The notes under the pieces were generated by a model. That model searched no databases, was not told the origin of the DNA, and was given only the letters and a program-made list of their open reading frames with translations. From positions 13,084,948 through 13,148,947 of the forward strand of contig NC_133532.1 of the NCBI RefSeq assembly GCF_048544455.1: a stretch of DNA of 64,000 nt, written 5' to 3'. Made by a program: the position numbers and the translations under genes. Every line of letters starts with the position of its first letter. The first letter of the stretch is position 1. This DNA is from Silene latifolia. Its lineage: Eukaryota; Streptophyta; Magnoliopsida; Caryophyllales; Caryophyllaceae. Positions 43,106 through 55,893 of the stretch are shown here, in pieces.

Positions 43106-46100
43106 ATGGCTGGTCACTTGAACGACCCAATGCCTAGTGCCACATTGGACCGTGAGTCCTGGCTTCGGATCTTCATGAATCGATGAATCGTCTACTCGAT
43201 CGAAGAATGATGGATCAAACTTCGCGGATCGGGAGGCAAAGATTACGGAATGCCGCCCGCCGACGGAAGCTCGATTCTGCTAGAGCCCATGCCGTCACAC
43301 CCAGGCCCCACGGCTGGAGTTAACGAGATCGACAAGTATAACGATTTCGCCTTGGAAGCGGGTGCGATTAAAAACGTACTCATTTTTGCAATGGAACCCA
43401 ATTTGCAGAAACGCTTCATAGCCCAAGGTGCAAACAAGATTTTCACCACGTTCACTAAGGAATTCTCGAAAGCACCGAGAATCGTGACCTATGAGCATAC
43501 CACTCGCTTCTTTGATGCGAGACTCCAGAAGGGCCAACCGGTTAGCCCACACATTCTCAGCATGATTGAGAATGTCGAGAAGCTGGAGACCTTTGATTGT
43601 AAGATCAGCGAGAACATTGTGATCGACCGCATTCTTCACTCACTCCACGATGGTTATTCGCAATTTAGAGCGAATTACTATATGAATGATTTGAAGAAAA
43701 CTCCCCATGAACCGCACTCCTCCTCGTACATGCACCGAGAAGGACATGAAGTTCAGTGGGAGCATGAAACAGGATGTTCTCGTTGTGTCAAACAAAGGGA
43801 AGGGTAAGGGCAAAGCTCCGGCAAACCTAGCAGTAGGTAAGGCGAAGTTCAAGAAGTCGGGTTCAGGTAAGAGTGGGCCTGGTGAGTCGAGCACCTCATC
43901 AGGCGCGACAAAGAGCAAAATGGACAACATGGAATGCCATCACTGCCACAAGTCTGGGCACTGGAGACGCACATGTCCTGTTTACCATGAGGACATAAAA
44001 GCGGGTCGTGTTAAACCTGTTGGTATGTCTTCTTCTTCTACTTTTATTCATATGATTGAGATTAACCACGCAAGTTACGGAACTTGGGTACTTGATACTG
44101 GTTGTGGTTCTCATCTGTGTAATCATGTGCAGGGCCTCCGAAATCTCGAACCTCTCGCAAAGGGTGAGGTTGACCTGCATGTCGGGAATGGAGCAAGAGT
44201 GGCTGCCGTCTCGAGGGGAACATATGTGATCCAGCTTCCTAGCGGATTTGAGTTGTCATTATATGATTGCTATTATGTTCCTAGTCTTTCGAAAAACATT
44301 ATTTCGGTTTCGCACTTGACAAACTCGGATTTTCATTTGTAATTGAGAATAATACTTGCATTTTCTCTTTACACAATATGATTTATGGCAGGGCAGTCTC
44401 CATGAATGGAATTTATGTTTTAGATCAGACCACCGAAATATTACACGTAATGAATAAAAAGTTAAAGGTTGGTGACAAAGATCAAACGTATCTATGGCAC
44501 TGCCGCATGGGACATATTAATGAGAAACGCGAAAAATGCTCATTAAACATGGAGCTATCTCGGCTTTTGATTTTCAATCATTTGGCACGTGTGAATCATG
44601 TCTCATCGGTAAGATGACTCGGATTTCCTTCAAAGGTGTTGGAATGCGCGCTGCTGACCTATTAGGGCTCATACACACGGATGTATGTGGACCTATGTCA
44701 ATCACCGCACGAGAAGGCTATAGGTATTTCATCACTTTCACGGACGATTTAAGTAGATATGGCTATGTCTACTTAATGAAGCACAAAAGTGAATCCTTTG
44801 AGAAATTCAAGGAATACCAAAATAGGGTACAGAACCTATTGGGTAGAAAGATTAAAACACTACGTTCGGATCGTGGTGGCGAGTATCTTTCTCACGAGTT
44901 TGATCAACACCTAAAGGACTGTGGGATTGCCCTACAGTTAACTCCACCTGGAACACCTCAGCTGAACGGTGTGTCCGAACGGAGAAATCGAACACTACTT
45001 GATATGGTTCGATCCATGATGAGTCACACCGTGTTACCTGACTCGTTATGGGGTTATGCTCTTATGTCAATTTGCTCTAATACTTAACCGAAGTCCGTCT
45101 AAAGCTGTTGACAAGACTCCATATGAACTATGGAAGGGAACGGTCCCTAACTTGTCCTTTATACGGGTTTGGGGCTGCGAGGCTTATGTCAAGTGGAGAC
45201 CTGAAGATAAGCTCGGCCCGCGATCGGTCAAGACATACTTTATAGGTTATCCTAAAGGAACACGTGGTCATTACTTCTATTCGCCAACCGAACAACGTGT
45301 TTTTGTTGCGGCTAGTGCGACATTCTTAGAGAAGGAATTTCTCAAGAATGCAAAGAGCGATAGAACCTTCGACCTGTCGGAGATTCCAGAACCAAACACC
45401 GAGCAACCATTGGAGGAACCTATTCCTTCAATCCCGGCTGCGGTGAATATTCCTGAGGAACCTAGGAGGTCGGGAAGAGTCTCTATTCCTCCAGACAGAT
45501 ACATTGGTATGGTCGAGGAACATGATATAGATGACGTTCTACTCTTAACGAGTAGTGAACCCGCGACCTATAAAGGTGCCATGACCAGTTCTGACTCAAA
45601 GCTATGGCTTGAGGCCATGCAATCCGAAATGGACTCCATGTATGAGAACAACGTGTGGGATCTTGTCGACTTACCTGCTAAGGTTCGTCCCCTTCAATGC
45701 AAATGGCTTTACAAGATAAAGCATTCTGTGGAAGGTCAACAAGATATCTACAAAGCACGACTAGTTGCTAAAGGTTTCACCCAAGTGCCAGGTTTGCACT
45801 ACGATGAGATTTTTGCACCCGTAGTCATGCTGCGTTCCATTCGGATTATCTTAGCGATTGCCGCTTTTCATGACTATGAAATTTGGCAGATGGACGTGAA
45901 AACCGCCTTCTTAAACGGTTTTTTGGAGGAAGAGTTGTACATGGTACAACCCGAAGGTTTCATCGATCCAGCACATCCTAAGAAAGTGTGCAAGCTTAAG
46001 CGTTCCATTTATGGACTTAAGCAAGCATCAAGGAGTTGGAATCATCGCTTCGACCAAGTGATAAAAGAAAATGGATTCACTCGATCAGTCGAGGAACCAT

Positions 46101-47136
46101 GTTTATATATCAAGTCGAGTGGGAGCAAGATTGTCTTCCTAATATTGTATGTTGACGACATACTCCTGATTGGGAATGACATACCTCTCTTAACTTCGGT
46201 GAAAGTATGGTTGAAAAACCATTTCCAGATGAAAGATCTGGGAGAGGCACAAAGAATTCTAGGCATCCGTATCTATCGAGATAGATCACGACGGATGCTA
46301 TCTCTCAGTCGGGAGTCTTACATAGACAAAGTCCTAGAGAGATTCGGCATGACTAACTCCAAGAAGGGGTTCCTTCCTATGTCTCCAGGGGTGCATTTGA
46401 GCCAGTCTCAGGCACCAGAGACACCGGAAGAGAAAGAGCGCATGACACGGATTCCTTATGCTTCGGCTATAGGATCAATTATGTATGCCATGATATGCAC
46501 ACGTCCGGACGTGGCATATGCATTGAGTATGACAAGTCGATTCCAACAAAGCATCCGGTGAACCACATTGGCTGGTCGTCAAGAACATTCTTAAGTACCT
46601 ACGGAGGACTAAAGATTGGGCATTGACTTATGGAGGTGAACAAAAGCTATGCGCAACCGGTTACGCAGATGCTAGCTTCCAAACGGATCGAGATGACTCG
46701 AAATCTCAGTCTGGATTCGTTTTTACTCTTAATGGCGCTGCATGATCACTGGAAGAGTTCGAAACAAACTGTTACAGCAGATTCTACGACTGAGTCCGAG
46801 TACTATGCCGCGTCTGAAGCTACAAAGGAAGCGATATGGATGCGTCAATTCTTACATGGACTATCCGTAGTGCCTAGTTCGAATGACCCGATCACCATCT
46901 ATTGCGACAATAGTGGTGCCATCTTCCAAGCTAAGGAGCCAAAGTCTAGCAACAAATCTAGACATGTACAACGGAAAGCTCATCTAATCCGGGATTACGT
47001 GGAGCAAAAGGAAGTAGTGATAGAAAAGATTGCTACAGATGATAACATAGCAGATCCTCTCACTAAAGCATTACGACAAGATAAGCATGAAGGGCATGTT
47101 AATTCCATGGGAATTAAACGTGTTCCTAAGTTGTAG
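43106..47136 (+). pseudogene. gag-pol: Ty1/copia gag-pol, copy A, broken by indels
   Basis: The gag ATG is at 43106 (MAGHLNDPMPSATLDRES) and the final stop at 47134-47136. In order: gag with a CCHC knuckle (CHHCHKSGHWRRTC, about 43939), protease VLDTGCGSHLC near 44090, integrase zinc region (HINEKR, CESCLIGKM) and DDE core (HTDVCGPM, SDRGGEY, NGVSERRNRTLLD), RT with WQMDVKTAFLNG and LYVDDILL near 46150, and RNase H (ADSTTESEYYAASEATKEA, CDNSGAI). Integrase before RT defines copia. Frames change near 43185, 43700, 44325, 44535, 45065 and 46560-46680, and each break is absent or different in copy B. The RNase H end ITDNIADPLTKAL-type motif (DDNIADPLTKAL) is intact. The lineage within copia is not assigned. 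Confidence 0.92.
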
Positions 47137-47889
47137 TACTCTTTTATGGATCAGATTCATACTCTCTTGTACTCTATACGACATCATCGTTTTGATATTT
47201 TACATTTTGTTTTTCATGTGGATTTGTACGACAAATTTTGAACACCACAAAGTGAACTGTAAGAACATTATATTTTTCAGTCCTTAATTACCCACATGAG
47301 CTGATAACTCTGGCAATTATTTTGTGACGTTGGTTGATGGTGGGTTCAACGAGCCATAAGTCAACCGGTTGACTGACCAATCACAGAGGCGATTTATACG
47401 GATATTTCGTAGGACACAATTGTGACATCGACGTGGAGTCCTAAATGTTTTATAACATTCGGTGCCCGGTCGTGGATAGGACCTCCATGGTGATCCTAAG
47501 AGTCGATTCTTTTGACTATCGACTGTCTCTTGAGACTAAGGCAGATTTTGGGTGACTTTGGTTTCTTTCTCACGGTCATCCGTAACAGGGGGCCAAGTAG
47601 ATTTTTTCTGGTCATTTCATCTTTGTGCTTAGATCGGAAGGAGTTCGAGTTGAAGGAAATATTCAGCCTTTATCGGGTACTCGATATTTCTCAGGGCCAC
47701 TCGAGGAGCAGAATCGAAATGCATGGCCATGCTCGAATACGGATTCGTTTTATCAGTTAAGTTACTCTCTAGTCGGGGAAACCACTCTAGATACAGATCG
47801 ATTGTAAAATACGACCTTTGCGGATCCGGATCTGCAAATTGTTTTACATTGAGTGGGAGAAATTTTAAATGAATATGAGAATCGGTTAT

Positions 47890-48015
47890 CGCACATACAC
47901 TTGTACGGACAAGTGGGAGTTTGTTGGGGCTGTGTCCTCCAGTTAGTGCGGATAACGTCATTGCACATGCACTTGTACGGACAAGTGGGAGCTTGTTGGG
48001 GTTTGTGTCCTTAAC
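47890..48015 (+). repeat. Duplicated polypurine tract and LTR start, copia A
   Basis: CACTTGTACGGACAAGTGGGAG occurs twice. The first copy (ending near 47921) is followed by an LTR-start-like TTGTTGGGGCTGTGTCC. The second (ending 47993) is followed by the true LTR start TGTTGGGGTTTGTGTCC. The step is about 72 bp. Copy B has the same arrangement at 55772-55873, so it is ancestral. Confidence 0.82.
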
Positions 48016-48978
48016 AGTTAGTGCAAGGACTTATAAACCTCTAAAAGGATCAAAGGGCATACTTTTGGTATTATTATCAGTTGATCCACGTTTATCAATA
48101 ACGGTTGGCTTGCTAGATAAGTTTGACGTTATTGTCATACAGATGGCGGTGATCAACTGGTCCCTAAAAGTCACACCTATAGGATACGTTCGAGAGATGT
48201 GACGGTATGAAAATACAGTCATGTAGATGCCAAATTTGACTAACCAGTTAGTCCGAGTTATTTGACTAGTAATTAGTCAAAATATGTGATGTTGAGATAT
48301 TATATTTAATACGGATTAAATATCATGGGCTAAGGCGAATTAACCGGTTAATTCGTAAAATTAAATATAAGCGATTTATATTTAATTAAATGTATATTGA
48401 ATAAAATTATACAATACTGTTTTGTCGGACATGTATTAATAAGTCAACTAACCCGTATGATTAGTTGATGCTTTAATTTCCGATAACCGATAGCAGTTTA
48501 TAATGAAACCGCGTCATATACACTTAGCGAGTTTTAGACCGGACCACGAGTTTAATAAGGAGGAAGTGGACAAGCCCACTCCCCTCGTTAAACCTCTCGG
48601 CCGACCGCACAAAAGGAGAGGCTCCTCTCCTTTTGACCTAGACAATTCATTTTGAGAAAACTAGGGTTTGAAGAGCATTCTTCTGTAGAAACCGAGATCT
48701 CACATCTCAAGAAAACTCACATCAGTTCTCCCAATATTGCAAGTCAATCGGAGAACACCATCTAGCACAAGGGCATATCTCGGACAAGTCTTGGGTGCAA
48801 CTATTAGGAGGAAATCTCTGTTGATTTCTGTTCTTTACGCCGCACTATAAAGGACCCGAGGTTAATTCTTGTTCCTTATCGTTTCTTTATTGTATTTATG
48901 TTTTATGACGATATTCGCATGTTAAATTTACGTTATAGTCCTATATTTAAAGGGTAGTATACGGATATTAACCCTACA
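47994..48978 (+). repeat. Ty1/copia LTR 2, shared by copies A and B
   Basis: 985 bp from TGTTGGGG to AACCCTACA. It follows the polypurine tract of copy A and is followed by the primer site of copy B, so it acts as 3' LTR of A and 5' LTR of B. It differs from LTR 1 mostly by small deletions, for example near 48415, 48600 and 48655-48690. Confidence 0.93.
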
Positions 48979-48980
48979 AG

Positions 48981-48992
48981 TGGTATCAGAGC
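48981..48992 (+). other. Primer binding site, copia copy B
   Basis: TGGTATCAGAGC, the initiator tRNA-Met type, two bases after the shared LTR. Confidence 0.92.
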
Positions 48993-49382
48993 GAGGCCAC
49001 GTGAATTTTTCCATGTGTTTTTCATAAAACTATCTTGAAACGATTTTTGTTTTGTCTAAAAATCCGTGCGGCAGCGAGTTATTCTCTCGGCAGAAATTTT
49101 TTTTCTGTTATTGCTGCGGTTTTGTTACATTGGGAACCGTGTCCTGTTTACACGATTGCTCTTGTTGTTGTTTTGTATCGAAAACCGTACCGTGACATGT
49201 TTTACACGGGTTATTTTCGTTTTGATTATTTGCATATTGTTATTTTACACGATCATTATAACAATATGTTAATGTCTAGCATTTTGGAGATTTGTTTTCA
49301 ATCAGTTTTGATCAAAATAGCGTTTGTTTTGTCTTGCCAAAACTGTTTCACGAGGGTTTGAAGTTTTCAGAGGTTTTTGCAC

Positions 49383-49654
49383 TCGATCGACCAAGTTTTT
49401 AATCGATCGAGTGGTTTTTCTGACTAGTTTTTGCTCGATCGAGTCCTTGTTGTACTCGATCGACCTGCTTTTAAAACTCCAATGCTCGATCGAGGAGTCC
49501 TCGTACTCGATCGAGCAGTATTGCTGATATAAGTCCTCGATCGACCACCGATTCGCCGATCGAGTACCTCCTGATTAGCATACCTCTCGATCGACTTGCG
49601 GTTGATCGATCGAGCCCTCTAATCCTCGATCGAGCACTTATGTCCCTGGATCGA
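49383..49654. repeat. TCGATCGA palindrome array, copia B
   Basis: Sites start at 49383, 49403, 49435, 49456, 49486, 49507, 49537, 49556, 49587, 49606, 49626 and 49647. Steps are 20, 32, 21, 30, 21, 30, 19, 31, 19, 20 and 21 bp, almost the same as in copy A. Several spacer bases differ between the copies, and the degenerate last site is kept. Confidence 0.95.
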
Positions 49655-50992
49655 GGGATTTCGTCTTTGACAGCTTTGAAAATTTGTTTCTTTTGTTTTA
49701 AATTTTCTTTTGGCTTCAATAAGTACTTTATACGGATATAGTACACTCGCTATGATTGTGAAACGGTTCACACACGTACCATTAAGTTATTTTAAAGCGT
49801 TTTTAAAGTAACGGATTGTAATGGATTAAAATTAAATGATAGAAGCGGTTTTATCACATGAATTTTAATCATTAAAAGGTGGTTTGGATAAATTTAACAT
49901 AATTACGGAATTATGTCACGAATGAATTTGTTTTTAGTTGATGCATTTATTTTCGTTAATTATGAATGCCTTGAATGCCTTTTAATTACGTATTTATTTA
50001 TTTTGCAATCAGTTGTAACTTAGTGTGGCCTTAGTAGAACGTGTTACCGTAATGATGGAACACGGTCTTGGTTGTATTTTGAGATCTCGTATCTCCGTTT
50101 TGGATTTTTCACTTGTAATTACAGTTTTTATTAGAATGTAATTAGGTTTATATTTTGTAATTTTAATTGTAATTTTTGAGAAGACCAAAGACGGAGACCA
50201 GATGCTCACTCCCGCTACATGGATCAAGATGGAACAACAAGACAAGCTTCTTGGGTCCAACGGTGGATTCCAAAGTTGTATTTTGTTCTTTTTTATTAGG
50301 ATAGGCCACACTAGGAATTTATTTACGTATTGCATTCTTTTATTTATTTTTCGCAACGATAATTTGCATCATATTCCGCCTAAAAACCAAACCACCTAAT
50401 AATTGCATGAAAACTGACACATATAGAGGTCACGAGTTAGTTTTCCTTGACATTCGCATGTCACACGTTTTTTTTAAAGCCATCATCCAAATAAATTCAT
50501 TCACGACAAACGCTAGTTATTCGTTCACTTAAAATGAATTATAATTTTGTTGATGGGATCTTCCTCGTATAAACCAAAATTGAGAACGGTCTTTATAGGT
50601 CAAACTCCAATGACTCCCTTCTTCGTCGGTAGGCATAATATGACCCCTTCTACGTCGGGTAAGTTGGAACCGATTGACCTATTTTATCTCAACACTGTGG
50701 TCACTCGTACGATCCTGTGATCATGGTGGACTAAAGATAGGATTTACGGAAATCTATCGACCAAGAGTTCTTACGGAAGAATTAGCTAAACAGTTGGCTT
50801 ATCAATTTCTGAGAAATTGAGTCTTGGGATCACTTGTATCATTCTTGAGGGAGATCAATTATGCAAGTGCAAGAGTCTACATGTTTAAAATGAATTTTAA
50901 AATAGACTTAAATCACCTCGATGAGTTGCTTATTTCGTTTTGTTTTCTTTCTTTTTCAGTGTAGATCACGTTTTTAAATCGCTAAACAACAA

Positions 50993-53900
50993 ATGGCTGG
51001 TTCTACCGATAACCCAATGCCAAGTGCCACATTGGACCGCGAGTCTGGCTTAGGATCTTCATGAATCGGATGAATCGGTCTACTCGATCGAAGAATGATG
51101 GATCCAACTTCGCGGACCGGGAGGCGGCATTACGGAATCTGCTGCTGCTGACGGGAAGCTCAAATATCTATTAGAGCCCATCCCGGCAAACCCAGGTCCC
51201 ACGGCTAGAGCGCTTTGAAATCACCAAGTTTAATGATTTCGTATGGAAGCGGGTGCGATTAAAAACGTACTCATTTTTGCAATGGAACCCAATTTGCGGA
51301 AACGCTTCATAGCCCATGGTGCAAACAAGATTTTCACCACGCTCACCAAGGAATTCTCGAAAGCACCGAGAATCGTGACTTATGAGCATACCACTCGCTT
51401 CTTTGATGCGAGACTCGAAAGGGCCAACGGTTAGCCCACACATTCTCGGCATGATTGAGAATGTCGAGAAACCGGAGACCTTTAAGCGTAACATCAGCGA
51501 GAACATTGTTATCGACCGCATACTTCACTCACTCCACGATGGTTATTCGCAATTTAGAGCGAATTACTATATGAATGATTTGAAGAAAACTCCCATGAAC
51601 TGCACTCCCTTCTCGTACAGACCGAGAAGGACATGAAGTCCAATGGGAGCATGAAACAGGATGTTCTCGTTGTGTCGAATAAAGGGAAGGGTAAGGGCAA
51701 AGCTCGGGCAAACCTAGCGAGAGGTAAGGCGAAGTTCAAGAAGTCGGGTTCAGGTAAGAGTGGGCCTGGTGAGTCGAGCACCTCATCAGGCGTGACAAAG
51801 AGCAAGAATGAAAACATGGAATGCCATCATTGCCACAAGATTGGGCATTGGAGACGCACATGTCCTGTTTATCATGAGGACTTAAAGGCAGGTCGTGTTA
51901 AACCTGTTGGTATGTCTTCCTCTTCTTCTACTTTTATTCATATGATTGAGATTAACCACGCAAGTTACGGAACTTGGGTACTTGATACTGGTTGTGGTTC
52001 TCATCTGTGTAATCATGTGCAGGGGCTCCGAAACATCGAACCCCTCGTAAAGGGTGAGGTGGACTTGCGTGTTGGGAATGGAGCAAGAGTATTTGCCATC
52101 TCAAGGGGACATATGTGATCCGCTTCCTAGCGGATTCGAGTTGTCATTATATGACCGTTATTATGTTCCTAGTCTTTCGAAAAATATTATTTCAGTTTCT
52201 GCACTTGATAAACTTGGTTTTTCATTTGTAATAGAAAATAATTCTTGCATTTTCTCATTACACGATATGATTTACGGCAAGGCAGTCTCCATGAACGGAA
52301 TTTATGTTTTAGATCAGACCACAGATATATTACACGTAATGAATAAAAAGTTAAAGGTTGGTGACAAAGATCAAACGTATCTATGGGACTGCCGTATGGG
52401 ACACATCAATGAGAAACGCGTAAAACAGCTCATCAAACATGGAGCTATCTCGGCCTTTGATTTTCAATCATTTGGCACGTGTGAATCATGTCTCATCGGT
52501 AAGATGACTCGTATTTCCTTCAAAGGTGTTGGAATGCGCGCTGCTGACCTATTAGGACTCATACACACGGATGTATGTGGTCCTATGTCAATCACCGCAC
52601 GAGAAGGCTATAGGTATTTCATCACTTTCACGGACGATTTGAGTAGATATGGCTATGTCTACTTAATGAAGCACAAAAGTGAATCCTTTGAGAAATTCAA
52701 GGAATACCGAAATAGGGTACAGAACCTATTAGGTAGAAAGATAAAAACACTGCGTTCGGATCGTGGTGGCGAGTATCTTTCTCACGAGTTTGATCAACAC
52801 CTAAAGGATTGTGGGATTGCCCTACAGTTAACTCCACCTGGAACACCTCAATTGAATGGTGTGTCCGAACGGAGAAATCGAACACTACTTGATATGGTTC
52901 GATCCATGATGAGTCACACGGTTTTACATGATTCATTATGGGGTTATGCTCTTTTGTCGGCCGCTCTAATACTTAATCAAGTCCGTCTAAAGTGTTGACA
53001 AGACTCCATATGAACTATGGAAGGGAACGGTCCCTAACTTGTCCTTTATACGGGTTTGGGGCTGCGAGGCTTATGTCAAGTGGAGACACGAAGATAAGCT
53101 CGGCCCGCGATCGGTCAAGACATACTTTATAGGTTATCCTAAAGGATCACGTGGTCATTACTTCTATTCGCCAACCGAACAACGTGTTTTTGTTGCGGCT
53201 AGTGCGACATTCTTAGAGAAGGAATTTCTCGAGAATGCAAAGAGTGATAGAACCTTCGACACATCGGAGATTCCAGAACCAAACACCGAGCAACCATTGG
53301 AGGAACCTATTCCTTCAATCCCATCTGCGGTAAATATTCTGAGGAACCTAGGAGGTCGGGAAGAGTCTCTATTCCTCCGGACAGATACATTGGTATGGTC
53401 GAGGAACATGACATATATGACGTTCTACTCTTAACGAGTAGTGAACCCGCAACCTATAAAGGTGCCGTGACCAGTTCTGACTCGAAACTATGGCTTGAGG
53501 CCATGAAATCCGAGATGGACTCTATGTATGAGAACAACGTGTGGGATCTTGTCGACTTACCTGCTAAGGTTCGTCCCCTTCGATGCAAATGGCTTTACAA
53601 GATAAAGCATTCTGTGGAAGGTCAACAAGATATCTACAAAGCACGACTAGTTGCTAAAGGTTTCACCCAAGTGCCAGGTTTGCACTACGATGAGATTTTT
53701 GCACCCGTAGTCATGCTGCGTTCCATTCGGATTATCTTAGCGATTGCCGCTTTTCATGATTATGAAATTTGGCAAATGGACGTGAAAACCGCCTTCTTAA
53801 ACGGCTTTTTGGAGGAAGAGTTGTACATGGTACTACCCGAAGGTTTCATCGATCCTTTACATCCTAAGAAAGTATGCAAACTTAAGCGTTCCATTTATGG

Positions 53901-55016
53901 ACTTAAGCAAGCATCAAGGAGTTGGAATCATCGCTTCGACCAAGTGATAAAAGAAAATGGATTTACTCGATCGGTCGAGGAACCATGTCTATATATCAAG
54001 TCGAGTGGGAGCAAGATTGTCTTCCTAATATTGTATGTTGACGACATACTCCTGATTGGGAATGACATACCTCTCTTAACTTCGGTGAAAGTATGGTTGA
54101 AAAACCATTTCCGGATGAAAGATGCGGGAGAGGCGCAAAGAGTTCGGGCATCCGTATCTATCGAGATAGATCACGTCGGATGTTATCTCTCAGTCAGGAG
54201 TCTTACATAGACAAAGTCCTAGAGAGATTCAGCATGACTAACTCCAAGAAGGGGTTCCTTCCTATGGCTCCAGGGGTGCATTTGAGCAAGTCTCAGGCAC
54301 CAGAGACACCGGAAGAGAAAGAGCGCATGACACGGATTCCTTATGCTTCGGCTATAGGATCAATCATGTATGCCATGATATGCACACGTCCAGACGTGGC
54401 ATATGCATTGAGTATGACAAGTCGATTCCAACAGCAACCAGGTGAACCACATTGGCTGGCTGTCAAGAACATTCTTAAGTACCTACGGAGGACTAAAGAT
54501 TGGGCATTGACTTATGGAGGTGAACAAAAGCTATGCGCAACCGATTCTGCAGATGCTAGCTTCCAAACGGATCGAGATGACTCGAAATCTCGGTCTGGAT
54601 TCGTTTTTACTCTTAATGGCGCTGCATGATCAGTGGAAGAGTTCGAAACAAAAGTTATACAGATTCTACGATCGAGTCCGAGTACTATGCCGCGTCGAAG
54701 CTACAAAGGAAGCGATATGGATGCGTCAATTCTTACATGGACTATCCGTAGTGCCTAGTTCGAATGACCCGATCACCATCTATTGCGACAATAGTGGTGC
54801 CATCTTCAAGCTAAGGAGCCAAAGTCTAGCAACAAGTCTAGACATGTACAACGGAAAGCTCATCTAATCCGAGATTACGTGGAGCAAAAGGAAGTAGTGA
54901 TAGAAAAGATTGCTACAGATGATAACATAGCAGATCCTCTCACTAAAGCATTACGACAAGATAAGCATGAAGGGCATGTTAATTCCATGGGAATTAAACG
55001 TGTTTCTAAGTTGTAG
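50993..55016 (+). pseudogene. gag-pol: Ty1/copia gag-pol, copy B, broken by indels
   Basis: Gag ATG at 50993 (MAGSTDNPMPSATLDRES), stop at 55014-55016. It has the same domains as copy A: CCHC knuckle (CHHCHKIGHWRRTC), protease VLDTGCGSHLC, integrase in one long frame (52054-52998) with HTDVCGPM, SDRGGEY and NGVSERRNR, RT with MDVKTAFLNG and YVDDILL near 54040, and RNase H CDNSGAI. Frames change near 51060, 51240, 51420, 51600, 52110, 52975, 53335, 54150, 54630-54700 and 54810. Most breaks are one- or two-base gaps relative to copy A. Where copy A is broken (for instance 44325 and 44535), copy B is in frame. Neither copy is functional as written. Confidence 0.92.
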
Positions 55017-55771
55017 TACTCTTTTATGGATCAGATTCATACTCTCTTGTACTCTATACGACATCATCGTTTTGATATTTTACATTTTGTTTTTCATGTG
55101 GATTTGTACGACAAATTTTGAACACCACAAAGTGAACTGTAAGAACATTATATTTTTCAGTCCTTAATTACCCACATGAGCTGATAACTCTGGCAATTAT
55201 TTTGTGACGTTGGTTGATGGTGGGTTCAACGAGCCATAAGTCAACCGGTTGACTGACCAATCACAGAGGCGATTTATACGGATATTTCGTAGGACACAAT
55301 TGTGACATCGACGTGGAGTCCTAAATGTTTTATAACATTCGGTGCCCGGTCGTGGATAGGACCTCCATGGTGATCCTAAGAGTCGATTCTTTTGACTATC
55401 GTCTGTCTCTTGAGACTAAAATGATTTTGGGTGACTTTGGTTTCTTTCTCACGGTCATCCGTAACGAGAGGGCCAAGTAGATTTTTTCTCGGGTCATTTC
55501 ATGCGTGCTTAGATCGGAAGGAGTTCGAGTTGAAGGAAATATTCAGCCTTTATCGGGTACTCGATATTTCTCAGGGCCACTCGAGGAGTCATGAATCGAA
55601 ATGCATGGCCATGCTCGAATACGGATTCGTTTTATCAGTTAAGTTACTCTCTAGTCGGGGAAACCACTCTAGATACAGATCGATTGTAAAATACGACCTT
55701 TGCGGATCCGGATCTGCAAATTGTTTTACATTGAGTGGGAGAAATTTTAAATGAATATGAGAATCGGTTAT

Positions 55772-55893
55772 CGCACATACACTTGTACGGACAAGTGGGA
55801 GTTTGTTGGGGCTGTGTCCTCCAGTTAGTGCGGATAACGTCATTGCACATGCACTTGTACGGACAAGTGGGAGCTCACTAAGTTAATTCTTGT
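55772..55893 (+). repeat. Copia B polypurine tract followed by a 20-bp LTR stump
   Basis: The duplicated polypurine tract is as in copy A, ending GTGGGAGCT at 55873. Instead of TGTTGGGG there is CACTAAGTTAATTCTTGTT. This matches two pieces of the LTR (CACTA at about 40928 and GTTAATTCTTGTT at about 40946) with everything else missing. The 560-bp flank copy then starts. Confidence 0.82.
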
